The translations under genes and the position numbers were made by a program. Shown here piece by piece: positions 6,904 to 7,898 of a DNA stretch of 7,898 nucleotides. Each line of letters begins with the position of its first letter. Position 1 is the first letter of the stretch. Source of the stretch: Clostridia bacterium. Its GTDB lineage: Bacteria; Bacillota; Clostridia; Oscillospirales; Acutalibacteraceae. The notes below the pieces were generated by a model, which was given only the letters and a program-made list of their open reading frames with translations, did not search any database and was not told the DNA's origin. The stretch spans positions 1 through 7,898 of the forward strand of contig JAFTCS010000276.1 in NCBI GenBank assembly GCA_017454565.1, written 5' to 3'.

Positions 6904-6928
6904 GAGTCGGTATACTTCATACCGACTC
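6904..6928 (-). terminator. Intrinsic terminator of the ferredoxin gene
   Basis: Arms 6904-6913 and 6919-6928 are perfect 10-base inverted repeats (GAGTCGGTAT and its complement) with a 5-base loop. On the minus strand the hairpin is followed by CTTTTTCTTT from 6904 leftwards, a good T-rich tail. It separates the ferredoxin from the operon promoter at 6861-6889. A smaller 5-base stem (6932-6936 with 6943-6947) lies between it and the ferredoxin stop codon. Confidence 0.85.
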
Positions 6929-6947
6929 CGGTCAGAAAAAAGTCTGA

Positions 6948-7118
6948 TCAGCCCTCTGTGGGAGCGCCAACAGGACATACACCTGCACAAGCACCGCAAT
7001 CGAGACAAGCATCAGCGTTGATCTCGTACTTGCCGTCACCCTCAGAAATAGCACCTGCAGGGCACTCAGCAGCGCAAGCACCGCAAGAGATGCATTCGTC
7101 AGTAATTTTATAAGCCAT
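6948..7118 (-). CDS. Clostridial-type 2[4Fe-4S] ferredoxin
   Basis: A 56-residue electron carrier, full length for the clostridial ferredoxin family. It has two CxxCxxCxxxCP clusters: C9, C12, C15, C19 followed by P20, and C38, C41, C44, C48 followed by P49. Each set supplies three ligands to one cluster and one to the other, as is known for the fold, so all eight ligands are present. The protein is small, acidic and soluble, with MAYKITDEC at the start. It likely serves pyruvate:ferredoxin oxidoreductase, hydrogenase or similar partners in fermentative metabolism; none of these is in the window. The ATG is preceded by AAAGGAGG with 8-base spacing. It is monocistronic, with its own promoter and terminator, and divergent from sigG. 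Confidence 0.96.
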   Translation of the reverse strand: MAYKITDECISCGACAAECPAGAISEGDGKYEINADACLDCGACAGVCPVGAPTEG

Positions 7119-7149
7119 AATAGCAGCCTCCTTTATTTAAGTTGATGCA

Positions 7150-7178
7150 ATTATACCACAATCCGACAGAATAATCAA
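7150..7178 (-). promoter_or_regulatory. Strong sigma-A promoter of the ferredoxin gene
   Basis: On the minus strand TTGATT (7173-7178) and TATAAT (7150-7155) are spaced by exactly 17, and TGG before the -10 makes it an extended type. The start site is expected near 7143, with a leader of about 25 bases carrying the AAAGGAGG site. This looks like the strongest promoter in the window, fitting an abundant carrier protein. Confidence 0.8.
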
Positions 7179-7269
7179 TACCATTATCAACTTTTCATTT
7201 ATTTCCCACTATAAATGGTCAGAAAAATGCTAAACCTCGACATTCTTACCAAAAAACAAAGCTGAATTT

Positions 7270-7299
7270 GTATGTAAAGCACATTGCTTGACAATACTA
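7270..7299 (+). promoter_or_regulatory. Candidate forespore (sigma-F/sigma-G) promoter of sigG
   Basis: GTATG at 7270-7274 and AATACTA at 7293-7299 are separated by 18 bases. They resemble the sigma-G consensus as I recall it (GMATR, 17-18 bases, CATWMTA) with one mismatch in each box. B. subtilis sigG is known to be transcribed by sigma-F and by its own product, so such a promoter is expected here. The predicted start near 7306 gives a leader of about 24 bases with the GGAGG site. Confidence 0.4.
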
Positions 7300-7339
7300 T
7301 CCTCAATAAAACAAATGGAGGTTTTTTAAGTGCTTTACA
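7273..7339 (+). repeat. 10-base inverted repeat flanking the sigG promoter and start codon
   Basis: TGTAAAGCAC at 7273-7282 is the exact reverse complement of GTGCTTTACA at 7330-7339. The right arm begins with the GTG start codon of sigG. The 47 bases between hold the candidate -10 and the GGAGG site. On a transcript that starts upstream of 7273 the arms could pair and cover the start codon; on one starting near 7306 they could not. Confidence 0.5.
7317..7321 (+). promoter_or_regulatory. Ribosome binding site that sets the GTG start of sigG
   Basis: GGAGG lies eight bases before GTG 7330. An in-frame TAA at 7327-7329 directly abuts the GTG, so no upstream start is possible in this frame. The next in-frame start, GTG at 7345, is too far and would remove the conserved N-terminus. 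Confidence 0.8.
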
Positions 7340-7898
7340 ATAAAGTGGAGATCTGCGGAGTAAACACCTCTCAGCTTCCCGTTCTGACCGAAAAAAGAAA
7401 ACAGGAGCTTCTCAAGCTCATCCGTGAGGGCAGCAAAGAAGCCCGCGAAGAAATGATAAACGGCAATCTCAGGCTTGTGCTGAGCGTTGTGCAGCGCTTT
7501 GCCGGAAGAGGAGAAAATCCGGACGATCTCTTTCAGGTGGGCTGTATCGGGCTGATAAAGGCGATAGACAATTTCAACTGTGACAAGGACGTCAGGTTCT
7601 CCACCTATGGTGTGCCTATGATCATAGGTGAAATACGAAGATACCTGCGGGACTACAACGCCGTCAGAGTCAGCCGTTCAATCCGTGACACCGCATATAA
7701 GGCAATGCAGGTAAAGGAGCAGTTCCAGCGCAGACTTGGCCGTGAGCCTACCGTTGAGGAGATCGCAAAAGAACTGGACATCCCTAAGGAAAACGTGGTG
7801 CTTGCGCTTGAGGACATAGTTGAGCCGGTTTCTCTGTATGAGCCTGTTTATTCAGACGGAACCGATACAATTTACGTTATGGATCAGATCGGCGACAG
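7330..7898 (+). CDS. sigG: Sporulation sigma factor SigG, 3' end outside window
   Basis: The first 189 residues of the late forespore sigma factor, which directs RNA polymerase to genes for spore DNA protection and germination. The N-terminus NKVEICGVNTSQLPVL (4-19) is the SigG hallmark. Region 2 follows, with NGNLRLVLSVVQRF at 44-57, DDLFQVGCIGLIKAIDNF at 65-82 (core-binding signature) and FSTYGVPMIIGEIRRYLRD at 90-108 (-10 recognition side). RVSRSIRD at 113-120 leads into region 3. About 70 residues including region 4, the -35 recognition part, lie beyond the window, judging from the 260 residues of B. subtilis SigG. N44 matches the B. subtilis Asn45 that I recall as important for anti-sigma factor discrimination. 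The start is GTG, fixed by GGAGG and an in-frame stop just before it. It is divergent from the ferredoxin, and sigE/spoIIGA is not adjacent on the visible side. Confidence 0.95.
   Translation, partial: MLYNKVEICGVNTSQLPVLTEKRKQELLKLIREGSKEAREEMINGNLRLVLSVVQRFAGRGENPDDLFQVGCIGLIKAIDNFNCDKDVRFSTYGVPMIIGEIRRYLRDYNAVRVSRSIRDTAYKAMQVKEQFQRRLGREPTVEEIAKELDIPKENVVLALEDIVEPVSLYEPVYSDGTDTIYVMDQIGD

Noticed and set aside
6790..7008. 72-codon minus-strand frame overlapping the ferredoxin and yerC starts
   Set aside because: It runs through the ferredoxin terminator and the operon promoter in another frame and has no family features.
7288..7293. TTGACA as the -35 of a vegetative sigG promoter
   Set aside because: At 17 bases downstream the -10 would be ACAAAT at 7311-7316, a poor match, and the start site would fall after the ribosome binding site.

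Overview
The window looks like chromosomal DNA of a moderate-GC, spore-forming Firmicute. A Ruminococcus-like member of the Oscillospiraceae is my best guess. The grounds are a nearly complete sporulation sigma factor SigG, a YerC-type TrpR-like regulator, a clostridial 2[4Fe-4S] ferredoxin, strong AGGAGG-type ribosome binding sites and sigma-A style promoters. The genus is inferred from style of content, not from a search. I see no mobile element, CRISPR array, rRNA or tRNA.

Layout: (1) 122-1672, minus: a cytoplasmic GH13 alpha-glucosidase/amylase-family enzyme with its own extended -10 promoter and a clear terminator. (2) A 171-base divergent intergenic region containing a perfect 12-base palindrome. 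(3) 1844-3247, plus: an AGCS-family sodium:alanine symporter. (4) A 193-base AT-rich gap with a good sigma-A promoter. (5) 3441-4808, plus: a lipoprotein with a long Ser/Glu-rich linker, a fibronectin type III-like domain and a VanY/LdcB-type zinc D-Ala carboxypeptidase domain. (6) A bidirectional terminator between convergent genes. (7) 6821 down to 4856, minus: a three-gene operon, yerC-like regulator, yqeM-like methyltransferase and hslO (Hsp33), joined by two 4-base stop/start overlaps. (8) 7118-6948, minus: a 56-residue ferredoxin with its own promoter and terminator. (9) 7330 to the right edge, plus: sigG, cut by the window end.

How the genes may work together: the GH13 enzyme probably processes imported malto-oligosaccharides. 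The carboxypeptidase would release D-alanine from peptidoglycan stems outside the membrane, and the neighbouring AGCS symporter could take alanine back up; this pairing is inference. The regulator, methyltransferase and Hsp33 are almost certainly co-transcribed and translationally coupled. The ferredoxin is an electron carrier for anaerobic metabolism. SigG drives late gene expression in the forespore, and its start region carries a 10-base inverted repeat that may bear on its control.

Overall most of the window is ordinary housekeeping and accessory content. I found no convincing undescribed multi-gene system. The most useful leads are the inverted repeat at the sigG start codon, the wall-spanning design of the carboxypeptidase next to an alanine transporter, and the palindrome beside the GH13 promoter.
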